Of a DNA stretch of 39,162 nucleotides, positions 26,127-37,729 are shown piece by piece (within the stretch, counting starts at the first letter, position 1; each line of letters starts with the position of its first letter). Below the pieces are notes generated by a model. It worked only from the letters and a program-made list of their open reading frames with translations, had not been told where the DNA came from and searched no databases. The DNA comes from Anaeromyxobacter terrae. GTDB taxonomy: Bacteria; Myxococcota; Myxococcia; Myxococcales; Anaeromyxobacteraceae. The DNA lies in NCBI RefSeq assembly GCF_022690685.1, contig NZ_JALCYY010000047.1, positions 1 to 39,162 on the forward strand, given 5' to 3'. Both the position numbers and the translations under genes were made by a program.

Positions 26127-26198
26127 GCTCGAAACGTCGACCCGGGCCGCCGGGACCGCAAGGGGCGGGCCTCGGGGCTGCCCGGCCGGGAGCGTGCA

Positions 26199-27854
26199 AT
26201 GGGGGCCCCGGCGCAGAATGCTTCGGGGGTGACCCGACCCCAGGGATCGAGCGTCCTCCCCGCCGCCCGGGGCGCCGGAGGCGCTCCGGGCGGCCGTCGT
26301 GCGGGCGGCGCGGCCCTCCGGTTCGTCGCCGAGCACGCCTTCACGCGGGCCGCGGGGGCGCCGCTCGTGCCAGGCAACGCGGTGCGCCTCCTGCGCGACG
26401 CGGGCGAGAACTTCCCCGCCTGGCAGGACGCGATCGCTGCCGCGCGGGAGAGCGTGTTCTTCGAGGCGTACATCTTCGCGGACGACCGTGTCGGCCGGCA
26501 GTTCGCGGAGCTCCTCGCGGAGAAGGCGCGCGCCGGCGTGCGCGTGCGCGTGCTCCACGACTGGCTCGGCGGGCTCGGCGAGGCGTCGCCGCGCTTCTGG
26601 CGGCGCCTCTCGGACGCGGGGGTCGAGGTGCGCACGTTCAACCCCCCTCGCCTCGACAGCCCCATCGGCTGGATGGGACGCGACCACCGCAAGAGCGTCG
26701 TCGTCGACGGGCGCGTCGGCTTCGTCACCGGGCTCTGCGTCGCGGAGCGCTGGGCGGGCGATGCCGCGCGCGGCGCCGAGCCCTGGCGCGACACCGGGGT
26801 GGAGGTGCGCGGGCCCGCCGTCGCCGATCTCGCCCGCGCGTTCGCGCAGGTCTGGGACGAGGCGGGAGCGCCGCTGCCGGACGAGGAGCTCCCGGACGCC
26901 GCGGGCATCGCCGCGGCCGGGGAGGTGGCGCTGCGCGTGGTCGCGAGCGAGCCCGCGACCTCGGGGGTGTTCCGGCTCGACCAGCTCGTCGCGGCCATGG
27001 CGCGCCGCTCGCTCTGGATCACCGACGCGTACTTCGTGGGCACCGCCGCCTACGTGCAGGGGCTCCGCGCCGCCGCTCACGACGGCGTGGACGTCCGGCT
27101 CCTCGTGCCGGGCGACTCGGATCTCGGCCTCGTGAAGCGGCTCTCCGTCGCGGGCTACCGGCCGCTGCTCGAGGCGGGGGTGCGCATCTTCGAGTGGAAC
27201 GGCCCGATGCTCCACGCGAAGACGGCCGTCGCGGACGGGCGCTGGGGGCGGGTGGGATCGTCGAACCTGAACCTCTCCTCCTGGCTCGCCAACTGGGAGC
27301 TCGACGTCGCGATCGAGGACGAGGGCTTCGCGCAGCGGATGGAGGACGCGTACGAGGAGGACCTCGGGCGCGCGACCGAGATCGTGCTCGACGCGCGCCG
27401 CCGCGTGCAGCCGGTCCGCCCTGTCCCGCGGCAGCGCCGCCCGCGACCGCCCGGCCGGGGCCGTCGCCGTGAGGGCTCGGCGGTGGCCGCGGCCGGCGCG
27501 CTCCGCATCGGCAACGCGGTCGGCGCGGCGCTCGGCGGCTATCGCGTGCTCGGCCCCACGGAGGCGCGGCTCCTCGCCGTCGCCGCCGTCGTGCTCCTCG
27601 CGCTCGGCGCGGTCGGTGTCCTCTGGCCGCGCGTCACCGCGACGCCGCTCGCGTTCCTGTGCGGGTGGCTCGGCGTCGCGCTCGTCGTGCGCGCCTGGCG
27701 GCTGCGGCGGAGGGGCGGGCAGTACGGACGAACCGCGGTCGAGCGCTCGGCGGAGGAGGCCGCGGCGGCGCGGCGCGTGCTCGCGCGCGCCGCCGAGCCG
27801 GGTCCGGCCGCGGAGCCCGCGCGCGCGGACGCGGGCCGCGACGCGCGCGCGTGA
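26199..27854 (+). CDS. Phospholipase D-superfamily protein, cardiolipin synthase-like
   Basis: A protein of 551 residues from ATG 26199; a GTG at 26229, ten codons on, is an alternative start. Two HKD motifs define the superfamily: His163-x-Lys165 with Asp170 (DHRKSVVVD) and His339-x-Lys341 with Asp346 (LHAKTAVAD), the second followed by [10 protein letters not shown]. In cardiolipin synthases these make cardiolipin from phosphatidylglycerol. The usual N-terminal membrane helices are missing; instead two hydrophobic helices lie near the C-terminus (about 455-510, [20 protein letters not shown] and [13 protein letters not shown]), followed by an Ala/Glu/Arg-rich tail. YbhO-type ClsB is the nearest familiar group. 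It diverges from the AsmA-like gene. Confidence 0.87.
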   Translation: MGAPAQNASGVTRPQGSSVLPAARGAGGAPGGRRAGGAALRFVAEHAFTRAAGAPLVPGNAVRLLRDAGENFPAWQDAIAAARESVFFEAYIFADDRVGRQFAELLAEKARAGVRVRVLHDWLGGLGEASPRFWRRLSDAGVEVRTFNPPRLDSPIGWMGRDHRKSVVVDGRVGFVTGLCVAERWAGDAARGAEPWRDTGVEVRGPAVADLARAFAQVWDEAGAPLPDEELPDAAGIAAAGEVALRVVASEPATSGVFRLDQLVAAMARRSLWITDAYFVGTAAYVQGLRAAAHDGVDVRLLVPGDSDLGLVKRLSVAGYRPLLEAGVRIFEWNGPMLHAKTAVADGRWGRVGSSNLNLSSWLANWELDVAIEDEGFAQRMEDAYEEDLGRATEIVLDARRRVQPVRPVPRQRRPRPPGRGRRREGSAVAAAGALRIGNAVGAALGGYRVLGPTEARLLAVAAVVLLALGAVGVLWPRVTATPLAFLCGWLGVALVVRAWRLRRRGGQYGRTAVERSAEEAAAARRVLARAAEPGPAAEPARADAGRDARA

Positions 27855-27872
27855 CAGCGTCGGTCGCGCGGG

Positions 27873-28283
27873 TCAGGGGGTCGCGATCGCGTCGTAGCCC
27901 CGGCCGCTCATCTGGAGCAGGCACAGGCCGTGGCCGAACGGATCGGCGAGGAGCGCGAGCCGGCCCCACGCCTGCGTCTGGACCTCTCCCTCCTGCGTGG
28001 CGCCGGCGGCGACCGCGCGCCGGAGCGCGACGTCGAGGTCGGGCACGACCACGTCGAGGTGGACCGGGGTCCAGTGGCGGGCGTAGTCGCGGACGGCGGC
28101 GGACGCCGCGTTCGCGCGGCTCCCGGGCGTCTTCGCGAGGAGGTCCAGCGGGCACGGGCCGCCCAGCAGCTCGACTCCGCCCGCCCCGAAGCGGCGCCCG
28201 GGGAAGAGCCCGAGCGCCTCCGCGTAGAACCGGACGGCGCGCTCGAGGTCGGGGACGTCGATGCAGATGCGGAGCTCGGTCAT
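27873..28283 (-). CDS. VOC (glyoxalase/bleomycin-resistance) family protein
   Basis: A 136-residue single vicinal-oxygen-chelate protein. The two beta-alpha-beta-beta-beta halves open with LRICIDVPDLERAVRFYAEALGL and VHLDVVVPDLDVALRRAVAAGA, and the second ends with LLADPFGHGLCLLQ, where metal-ligand His and Glu usually sit (an acid is not obvious here). The substrate is unknown; glyoxalase I, dioxygenase and resistance proteins share the fold. It lies 37 bases after pepF on the same strand and ends 18 bases from the convergent PLD-like gene. Confidence 0.85.
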   Translation of the reverse strand: MTELRICIDVPDLERAVRFYAEALGLFPGRRFGAGGVELLGGPCPLDLLAKTPGSRANAASAAVRDYARHWTPVHLDVVVPDLDVALRRAVAAGATQEGEVQTQAWGRLALLADPFGHGLCLLQMSGRGYDAIATP

Positions 28284-28320
28284 CCCGACCGTGTAACGCG
28301 AGGCCCGAGGGTACGCCCGC

Positions 28321-30258
28321 TCAGCGCGCCGCCCGGGTCCGCTCGCCGCGCGCGAGGATCGCCTCCATCTGGTCCATGACGCGGTTCATCTCGTCCATCG
28401 CGGCGGCGAACGGCGCGGAGGTGGTCATGTCCACGCCGGCGTCCTTCAGGAGGTCGATCGCGTAGCGCGACCCGCCCGAGGCGAGCATCGCGAGGTAGCG
28501 GTCGCGCGCGGCGGTCCCGCCCGCCGCCGCCTCCTCGCGGATCGCCTTCGCGAGGGACGTGGAGGCGACGAGGCTCGTCGCGTACTGGAACACGTAGAAG
28601 TCGTAGTTGAAGAAGTGCGGGACCGAGGCCCACTCGACGCCGTACCGCGCGTCCACGCGGCAGATCCCCTGGGCATGGCCGTAGTACTTGCGGACGAGGT
28701 CGAGGTAGAGCGCGGAGAGCGCCTCCCCGGAGAGCGCCTCGCCCTTCTCGGCGCGCTCGTGCACGGCGAGCTCGAACTCCGCGAACATCGTCTGGCGGAA
28801 GAGCGTCGTGCGGAGGGTCTCGAGGTGACGGCCGAGGAGGAAGAGCCGCGTCGCGTCGTCCTTCGTCCGGTCGAGGACCCGGTGCAGGAGCAGGTCCTCG
28901 TTCAGCGTCGAGGCGACCTCGGCGACGAAGGTCGGGTAGTCGTACCTGGGGAACGGCTGCGCCTTCGCGGCGAGCGCCGAGTGCATCGTGTGGCCGGACT
29001 CGTGCGCGAGGGTCGAGACGTCCTCCCACTGCCCGTTGAAGTTGAGGAGCTGGTACGGGTGGACCGCGTACACGCCCATCGAGTACGCGCCCGAGCGCTT
29101 CCCGGGGCGGGGGAGGAAGTCGGTCCAGCGGCCGTCGAGCGCGGTCCGGAGCGCCTCGACGTAGGGCGCGCCGAGCGGCGCCACCGCCTCGAGCGTGAGC
29201 GCGACGCCCTCGGCGGGCGTGTAGCGCCGGTCGACGTCCTTCACGAGCGGGGCGTAGAGGTCCTCGTAGCGCAGCTCCGTGAGGCCCAGCATGCGCTTGC
29301 GGAGCGCGAGGTAGCGGTGGAGCGTGGGGAGGCTCCGGTTCACGTCCGAGACGAGCTGGTGGTAGACCGCGGGCGGGATGTTCGCCGCGAAGAGCGCCGA
29401 CTCGAGCGACGACGGGAAGCCGCGTACGTCCTTCTCGAAGCGGTGCGCCTTCACCTGCGCGTCCATGGCGGCACCGATGGTCCGCTCGTAGGTCTTCACC
29501 GTGTCGAAGAACGCCCGGAACACCTTCTCGCGGTCCGCCGCCGACGCCGCGGTGCGCGCGCGCTGGTAGCCGGCGGGGTCGAGGCGGACCTTCTCGCCCG
29601 TGGCGAGCTTCACGGTCGGCCAGGGGATGTCCGCGTTCGTGAGGACGCCGTGCACCGAGGGCGCGGCGCCCTCGAGCTCGCCCGCCTGCGCGACGATCCG
29701 CTCCTCCCGCGGAGAGAGGGTGTGGTCCTTCCAGCGGAGGAGGTCCGAGAGGAAGAAGTCGAACTGGGCGAGGCGCGGGTCCTCCTTCAGGAACGCCTTC
29801 ACCTTCGCCGCGTCGACGGCGAGGAGCTCCGGCCGGACGAACGACGCGGCCGCCTCGAGCTCGACCCCGAGCCGCTCCGCCTCCTGCCTCAGCTCGCGCG
29901 GGCGCGCCGCCTTGACGTCGCCGTCGCTCCTCAGCATCGCGTAGGCGAAGAGCCGCTCGTACTGCTCGCGGATCTGCGCGAGGTCCACGAGCCCGTCCCC
30001 GAGCGCCTTCGCGGACGCACCCAGCCGTCCTTCGTGCCGCCCCCGGAACCCCGCCACCTCCTTGGCGAGCGCGACCTTGGCCTCGGACCAGGCGGCGTCG
30101 GAGGGATAGAGGGCGGTGAGGTCCCACTGGAGCGCGTCGGGCTCGCGCGCCTCGGCCGAGCCGGGCGCCGGAGCGCGCGGCGACGCGATCTTTCGGGCGG
30201 GCGCGGCGGACGCAGAGGCGGCGAGGAGGAAGAGCAGAGAGGCGAGGAGGGGGCGCAT
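28321..30258 (-). CDS. pepF: Oligoendopeptidase F-like M3 metallopeptidase, exported
   Basis: A 645-residue M3-family zinc peptidase. The catalytic motif is HESGH (His419, Glu420, His423) in LAHESGHTMHSALAAK, followed about 25 residues later by the third zinc-ligand region. The start at 30258 gives MRPLLASLLFLLAASASAAP, a clear signal peptide, with GGGAG upstream; the open frame to 30339 adds unlikely sequence. Known PepF enzymes are cytoplasmic and lack signals, so this copy appears to act in the envelope or outside. It could trim peptides during predation or feeding (speculation). It is downstream of uvrA by 108 bases on the same strand. Confidence 0.92.
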   Translation of the reverse strand: MRPLLASLLFLLAASASAAPARKIASPRAPAPGSAEAREPDALQWDLTALYPSDAAWSEAKVALAKEVAGFRGRHEGRLGASAKALGDGLVDLAQIREQYERLFAYAMLRSDGDVKAARPRELRQEAERLGVELEAAASFVRPELLAVDAAKVKAFLKEDPRLAQFDFFLSDLLRWKDHTLSPREERIVAQAGELEGAAPSVHGVLTNADIPWPTVKLATGEKVRLDPAGYQRARTAASAADREKVFRAFFDTVKTYERTIGAAMDAQVKAHRFEKDVRGFPSSLESALFAANIPPAVYHQLVSDVNRSLPTLHRYLALRKRMLGLTELRYEDLYAPLVKDVDRRYTPAEGVALTLEAVAPLGAPYVEALRTALDGRWTDFLPRPGKRSGAYSMGVYAVHPYQLLNFNGQWEDVSTLAHESGHTMHSALAAKAQPFPRYDYPTFVAEVASTLNEDLLLHRVLDRTKDDATRLFLLGRHLETLRTTLFRQTMFAEFELAVHERAEKGEALSGEALSALYLDLVRKYYGHAQGICRVDARYGVEWASVPHFFNYDFYVFQYATSLVASTSLAKAIREEAAAGGTAARDRYLAMLASGGSRYAIDLLKDAGVDMTTSAPFAAAMDEMNRVMDQMEAILARGERTRAAR

Positions 30259-30366
30259 GGGACTCCCGTTGCAGGACGCAGGGCGGCTGCACGACGGAGG
30301 TGGCGAGCGGCCGGATGTGACGGGGGGTCGCCTCCGCACCGGGGGCCGGGCGCTCGCCGACGGGCC

Positions 30367-33282
<2,916 letters not shown>

Positions 33283-33431
33283 GTGGCGCGTTGTCTAACG
33301 GAACGGGGCCCCTTTGGCCAGCCGTGTTGTCCCCCGGCGAGGCGTCGTGGACCCCACCCGGCGACGCGACCGGAGCGGCGGACGGGCGCCGCCTTCCCCC
33401 GCCGGGACGATGGTGATAGACGCGGATTCCC

Positions 33432-34454
33432 GTGAGTTCAGCTCCCCCGCAGCCCTCGCGCTCGCCCGGCGCCGCGCCCCTCGCGCCCGCCACGGCCGGG
33501 CCTGCGGCCGGGCCCACGGCCGGTGCGCTCTACCCCGTGCACCCGGGCGAGCGGGCGATGGCCCGGGCGCGGCTGCTCCTCTTCGGCGCGGGGGTCTTCT
33601 TCGGGCTGTCCGCCGTGCTCGCGCGCGTCGCGACGCAGGCGGGGATGAACGGCGGGCAGGTCACGTTCGCCCGCTTCGTCCTCGGGATGGCGTTCGTCGG
33701 CGGGATCTTCGTGGCGCGCCCGGGCACGTTCCGCCCCCGCCGCAAGGCGCTGCTCGTCTCGCGCGGCTTCTTCGGCGGCATCGCCGCGCTCCTCTACTTC
33801 CTCTCCATCGAGCGGATCCCCGCGGGCGAGGCGACCCTCCTCAACAACACCTTCCCGATCTGGGCGGTGCTCCTGTCGCTCTTCGTCCTGAACGAGCGCC
33901 CGACCATCCACCTCGGCGTCGGCCTCGCGCTCGCGAGCGCGGGCGTGTTCCTCGTCCTCGGCGGCGGCGGGGTGAGCCTCGGGCTCGGGGTGGGCGAGAT
34001 CCTCGGCATCGTCTCCGCGGTGTGCGGGGGCGCGGCGGTGACCTCCATCCGCGCGCTCCGGACGACGGACAACGCACCGACCATCTTCTTCGCGTTCGCC
34101 GTCGGAGGCGCCGCGGCCTCGCTGCCGTACGCGTTCGCGCCGTGGCCGAGCGCGCCGCTCGCCTGGCTCGCCCTGCTGGGCGTGGGCGTCGTGGCGTTCC
34201 TCGCGCAGCTCTTCATGACCGAGGCGTACGGCGCGCTCTCCGTGCCGGAGGCGGCGCTCTGGCAGCAGCTCACGCCCATCGCGAGCTACCTCTGGGCGCT
34301 CACCATCGGCGAGCGGATCGGCGGCTGGACGCTCGTGGGCGTGCTGCTCGGGGTGGCCGGGATCGTCTACGGGTCCGTGCTCGGCCACCGGCCTCGCGAG
34401 GCGCGCTCGCCGGAGGCGGCGCTCGCCGCCGGGCTCCCCGCGGAGGAGCCATGA
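33432..34454 (+). CDS. EamA/DMT-family transporter, first of tandem pair
   Basis: A 340-residue inner-membrane protein with ten likely helices in two EamA halves, the drug/metabolite transporter fold. After a Pro/Ala-rich tail of about 40 residues, the helices begin at ARLLLFGAGVFFGLSAVLARV. Segments RIPAGEATLLNN, ERPTIHLGVGLALASAGVFLVL and MTEAYGALSVPEAALWQQLTP recur in the next gene. The start is GTG at 33432 with a weak ribosome-binding site; ATG 33558 would remove the tail and keep all helices. Substrate unknown. Its stop overlaps the second EamA start (ATGA at 34451). Confidence 0.87.
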   Translation: MSSAPPQPSRSPGAAPLAPATAGPAAGPTAGALYPVHPGERAMARARLLLFGAGVFFGLSAVLARVATQAGMNGGQVTFARFVLGMAFVGGIFVARPGTFRPRRKALLVSRGFFGGIAALLYFLSIERIPAGEATLLNNTFPIWAVLLSLFVLNERPTIHLGVGLALASAGVFLVLGGGGVSLGLGVGEILGIVSAVCGGAAVTSIRALRTTDNAPTIFFAFAVGGAAASLPYAFAPWPSAPLAWLALLGVGVVAFLAQLFMTEAYGALSVPEAALWQQLTPIASYLWALTIGERIGGWTLVGVLLGVAGIVYGSVLGHRPREARSPEAALAAGLPAEEP

Positions 34455-35401
34455 GCGAGGGGGGCGGGCGGCGGCCGGCCCCGACCTCGCACCGCGGCGC
34501 CGGCACCAAGTTCCGCGCGCGCCTGCTCCTCCTCGCCTCCGCGGCCTCGTTCGGTCTCATGGCCGTCCTCGCGCGGCTGCTCTCCACGCGCGGGGAGACG
34601 TTCAGCGCGGGACAGCTCACCGTCGTCCGGTTCGTGGTCGGCGCGGCGGTGTCGCTCGTGGCGTTCCGCGTCCGGCCCGGGCTCTACCGGCCGCACAACC
34701 GGCGCCTCCTCTGGACGCGCGGCGTGTCGGGCGGGATCGTCGTCGTCCTCTATTTCCTCGCGCTCCAGCGGATCCCCGCGGGCGAGGCGGGGATGCTCTA
34801 CAACCTCTTCCCCGTCATCGCGACGGCGCTCTCGATCCGGACGTTCGGGGAGCGCCCGACGATCCACCTCCTCCTCGCGCTCGTCCTCGCCACGGCCGGG
34901 GTCGCGCTCGTGCTCGGGAACGGCTCGCTCCGGCTCGGCCTCGGCGCGGGTGAGGCGCTCGCGGTGGGCGCGGCGGTGTTCGCGGCGCTCTCGGCGGTGG
35001 TCATCCGCGCCATGCGCGCGACCGACAACGCCGCGACGATCTTCTTCTACTTCTCCCTGGGCGGGCTGCCCGTCGCGCTCCCCTTCGCGCTCGGGCGGTG
35101 GCCGACCGCGCCCGGGCCGTGGGCCATCGCCGTCGTGATGGGGCTCGCCGCGTACTCCGCGCAGGTGCTCATGACGGAGGCCTACGGCGCGCTCAGCGTC
35201 GGCGAGGCCGCCGTGTGGCTTCAGCTCACGCCCCTCGCGCAGTACCTCCTCGCGGCGGTGCTGCTCGGCGAGCGGGTCTCCGCCGCGGGCGGGCTCGGGA
35301 TGCTCGTCGGCGTCGCCGGGGTCGCGTACGGCACGGTGCTCGGGCACCGCCCGCGCACGGCGGTGCCGGCGCCGGCGCCGCACCCGGGCGATCCGCGCTG
35401 A
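34451..35401 (+). CDS. EamA/DMT-family transporter, second of tandem pair
   Basis: A 316-residue, ten-helix EamA transporter clearly homologous to the preceding gene: shared RIPAGEA, ERPTIHL, RATDNA/RTTDNA, MTEAYGALSV and the end LGHRPR. It arose by tandem duplication and has diverged. GGAGG at 34442 lies before its ATG, inside the upstream gene. The first open frame in this region extends back to 33314 but is a shadow. The four-base overlap means equal expression; a heterodimeric transporter like paired SMR proteins is possible but not shown. A strong nested hairpin follows the stop. Confidence 0.88.
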   Translation: MSEGGGRRPAPTSHRGAGTKFRARLLLLASAASFGLMAVLARLLSTRGETFSAGQLTVVRFVVGAAVSLVAFRVRPGLYRPHNRRLLWTRGVSGGIVVVLYFLALQRIPAGEAGMLYNLFPVIATALSIRTFGERPTIHLLLALVLATAGVALVLGNGSLRLGLGAGEALAVGAAVFAALSAVVIRAMRATDNAATIFFYFSLGGLPVALPFALGRWPTAPGPWAIAVVMGLAAYSAQVLMTEAYGALSVGEAAVWLQLTPLAQYLLAAVLLGERVSAAGGLGMLVGVAGVAYGTVLGHRPRTAVPAPAPHPGDPR

Positions 35402-35414
35402 GCGCCGCCTCCCC

Positions 35415-35447
35415 GCCGCCATCGCGGGGGCGAGCCCCGCCGGCGGC
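35415..35447 (+). terminator. Nested hairpin after the EamA pair
   Basis: GCCGCC (35415-35420) pairs with GGCGGC (35442-35447), and inside it GCGGGG (35424-35429) pairs with CCCCGC (35435-35440), loop GCGAG, with a small internal ATC/C asymmetry. It starts 14 bases after the second transporter stop. It has no U-run, but placement fits a terminator. Confidence 0.55.
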
Positions 35448-35564
35448 CCCCGGCGACGCGGCGCGGCATGGGGCCCGAAGCGCGCCGCCCCGCCCGGGTC
35501 CGGCGACCGCCCGGTGAACCCGGGTACAAGGGAAGACCACCCGCCTCGACACGGAGAGTCAACG

Positions 35565-36122
35565 ATGAAGAAGCTCGCCGCCGCCGCCCTCGCGCTCGCC
35601 GTCGCGCTCCCCGCCCACGCGAAGAAGGTCGCCGGCGTGGACTTCCCGGACACCATCGAGGTCGCCGGGAAGGTGCTCAAGCTGAACGGCGCCGGGCTGC
35701 GCAAGAAGTTCATCATCAAGGTCTACGCGGGAGGGCTCTACCTCGCGGAGCCGTCGCGCGACGCGGACGCGATCCTCGCCGCCGACGCGCCGAAGCGCGT
35801 CCGCATGGTGTTCCTGCGCGACGTGACGAAGAGCCAGATCATGGAGGCGTACCGCGACGGCTTCCGGGCCAACTCGGCCGGCCCCAACCTCGACGCGCTC
35901 CTCCAGCAGCTGAAGCTCATCGAGCCCGCCATCCCGAACATGCGCGAGGGCGCGGAGATGTTCGTCACCTACGTCCCCGGCCAGGGGACGATCGTGGGGG
36001 CGGCGGGGGGCGGCAAGCCCGTGACCGTGCCGGGCAAGGACTTCGCGGACGCGCTGTTCCGCAACTGGCTCGGCCGCGAGCCCGCGGACGACGACCTGAA
36101 GAAGGCGATGCTCGGCCGGTAG
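35565..36122 (+). CDS. Exported chalcone isomerase-like protein
   Basis: A 185-residue protein with a signal peptide (MKKLAAAALALAVALPAHA, cleaved about 19). The mature part has the chalcone-isomerase-like fold: VDFPDTIEVAGKVLKLNGAGLRKKFIIKVYAGGLYL, then MVFLRDVTKSQIMEAYRDGF and a late PGKDFADALFRNWLG. Bacterial members lack plant flavonoid substrates and their role is unknown; fatty-acid binding has been described for plant non-catalytic relatives. GGAG (35553-35556) precedes the ATG at 35565, preferred over the upstream in-frame start at 35514. Confidence 0.85.
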   Translation: MKKLAAAALALAVALPAHAKKVAGVDFPDTIEVAGKVLKLNGAGLRKKFIIKVYAGGLYLAEPSRDADAILAADAPKRVRMVFLRDVTKSQIMEAYRDGFRANSAGPNLDALLQQLKLIEPAIPNMREGAEMFVTYVPGQGTIVGAAGGGKPVTVPGKDFADALFRNWLGREPADDDLKKAMLGR

Positions 36123-36184
36123 TCCCGCCTTCGAAGCACGGCGGTGGCCCGCCTGCGCCCTGGCGGGGTCGCGCGAGGCCGGGT

Positions 36185-37342
36185 ATGCGATGGCACATGC
36201 CCGGCCTCGATCCGTTCAACGAAGACCACCAGGCGTTCCGGCGCACCGTCCGCGAGTTCTGCGAGCGCGAGCTCGCCCCGCACGCGCGCGCATGGGACGC
36301 GGCCGCCGAGTTCCCGCGCGCGCTCTTCCGCACCTTCGGAGAGATGGGCTTCTTCGGCATCCGCCACCCGCCGGAGTGGGGCGGGTCCGGGCTCGACTGG
36401 TGGTACGTCGTGGCCTACGCCGAGGAGCTCGTCCGCTGCCGCAACGCCGGCCTCGCCATGTCCATGCTCGTCCACGGCGAGATGGCGATCCCGGTGATCG
36501 CCGACCTCGGCACCGACGAGCAGAAGCGCGAGTTCCTCGCGCCCGCCATCCGCGGCGAGCGCATCGCGGCCCTCGCCATCTCCGAGCCCGACGCGGGCTC
36601 CGACGTGGCGGCCATCCGGACGACCGCGCGCCGCGACGGGGACGAGCTCGTCGTGAACGGCGCCAAGATGTGGATCACGAACGGTGCGCGGGCGGACTTC
36701 CTCACGATGGCGGTCCGCACGGGCGGCCCGGGCCACGAGGGGCTGTCGCTCCTGCTCTTCCCCACCGACACGCCCGGCTTCCAGGTCTCGCGCACGCTCG
36801 AGAAGGTCGGGAACCCGTCCTCGGACACCGCGCTCCTCTTCTTCGAGGACTGCCGGGTCCCGGCGCGCTGGCTGCTCGGCGAGGAGAACCAGGGCTTCTA
36901 CCACGTGATGGCCAACTTCCAGGGCGAGCGGCTCGTCGCCGCGGTGCAGGCGGTGGCCGGGATGCAGCTCATGGTGGAGGACGCCATGCGCTACGCCGGC
37001 GAGCGCAGCGCGTTCGGCCGGCCGCTCGCGCGCATGCAGGTGTGGCGGCACAAGCTCGCCGAGCACCTCACCGCCATCGAGGCGGCGCGCTGGCTCGGCT
37101 ACCGCGCCTGCGACCTCCTCCAGCGCGGCGAGCCGGCCGTGAAGGAGATCTCGATGGCCAAGCTCTTCGCCTGCGAGCTCGCCCAGCGCGTCGCCTACGA
37201 CTGCATGCAGCTCCACGGCGGAATGGGGTACGTGCTCGAGACCGACATCGCGCGCGCCTGGCGGGACGTGCGGGTGATGACGATCGCCGGCGGTACGTCC
37301 GAGATCATGAAGGAGATCATCTCGCGCGCCGCCGGGCTCTAG
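36185..37342 (+). CDS. Acyl-CoA dehydrogenase, IVD/LCAD-like active site
   Basis: A 385-residue FAD enzyme that introduces the 2,3 double bond of acyl-CoA thioesters, passing electrons to ETF. The FAD signatures ALAISEPDAGSD (about 129-140) and QLHGGMGYVLETDIARAWRDVRV are present. The MCAD-type catalytic Glu, just before GT in YEGT, is Gly369 here (IAGGTSE); a Glu stands at 248 in FQGERL, where isovaleryl- and long-chain acyl-CoA dehydrogenases carry their base. So branched-chain or long-chain substrates are likely. Starts at 36185 and 36197 are both possible; GAGG upstream favours 36185. The frame upstream to 35468 is a shadow. cutA follows 32 bases later. Confidence 0.92.
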   Translation: MRWHMPGLDPFNEDHQAFRRTVREFCERELAPHARAWDAAAEFPRALFRTFGEMGFFGIRHPPEWGGSGLDWWYVVAYAEELVRCRNAGLAMSMLVHGEMAIPVIADLGTDEQKREFLAPAIRGERIAALAISEPDAGSDVAAIRTTARRDGDELVVNGAKMWITNGARADFLTMAVRTGGPGHEGLSLLLFPTDTPGFQVSRTLEKVGNPSSDTALLFFEDCRVPARWLLGEENQGFYHVMANFQGERLVAAVQAVAGMQLMVEDAMRYAGERSAFGRPLARMQVWRHKLAEHLTAIEAARWLGYRACDLLQRGEPAVKEISMAKLFACELAQRVAYDCMQLHGGMGYVLETDIARAWRDVRVMTIAGGTSEIMKEIISRAAGL

Positions 37343-37374
37343 GCGCGGGTCCAGATCCGGACACGGAGGAAACC

Positions 37375-37692
37375 ATGCACGACGCGCTCGTCGTCCTCGT
37401 CACCACACCGTCGGCGGAGAAGGCGGCGGAGATCGCGCGCGCCCTCGTCGAGGAGCGGCTCGCCGCCTGCGGCAACGTCGTCCCCGCCGTCCGCTCGATC
37501 TACCGCTGGGAGGGGAAGGTGCAGGACGACGCGGAGGCGCTCCTCCTCCTCAAGACGACACGGGCCCGCTTCGAGGCGCTGCGCGAGCGCGTCCTCGCGC
37601 TGCACCCCTACGACGTGCCGGAGGTGATCGCGCTGTCCGTGGAGGCGGGGAGCGCGCCTTACCTCGCCTGGATCGCCGGCGCGACGGGCTGA
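37375..37692 (+). CDS. cutA: Divalent-cation tolerance protein CutA
   Basis: A 105-residue protein of the CutA1 family, compact trimers implicated in copper/divalent-metal tolerance. Conserved features: ALVVLVTTPSAEKAAEIARALVEERLAACGNVVP, SIYRWEGKVQDDAEALLLLKT and LHPYDVPEVIALSVEAGSAPYLAWI. GGAGGA (37365-37370) is a strong ribosome-binding site for the ATG at 37375; the in-frame open region back to 36190 is a shadow of the dehydrogenase gene. It is probably co-transcribed with that gene. Confidence 0.95.
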   Translation: MHDALVVLVTTPSAEKAAEIARALVEERLAACGNVVPAVRSIYRWEGKVQDDAEALLLLKTTRARFEALRERVLALHPYDVPEVIALSVEAGSAPYLAWIAGATG

Positions 37693-37705
37693 GGCCCGGG
37701 GGGCT

Positions 37706-37720
37706 GCCCGCGAGGCGGGC
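37706..37720. terminator. Hairpin between convergent cutA and zinc-ribbon genes
   Basis: GCCCGC (37706-37711), loop GAG, GCGGGC (37715-37720), a perfect six-pair stem 13 bases after the cutA stop and ten bases before the end of the opposing gene. It could serve both strands; no clear U-run. Confidence 0.5.
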
Positions 37721-37729
37721 GGCCGCGCC

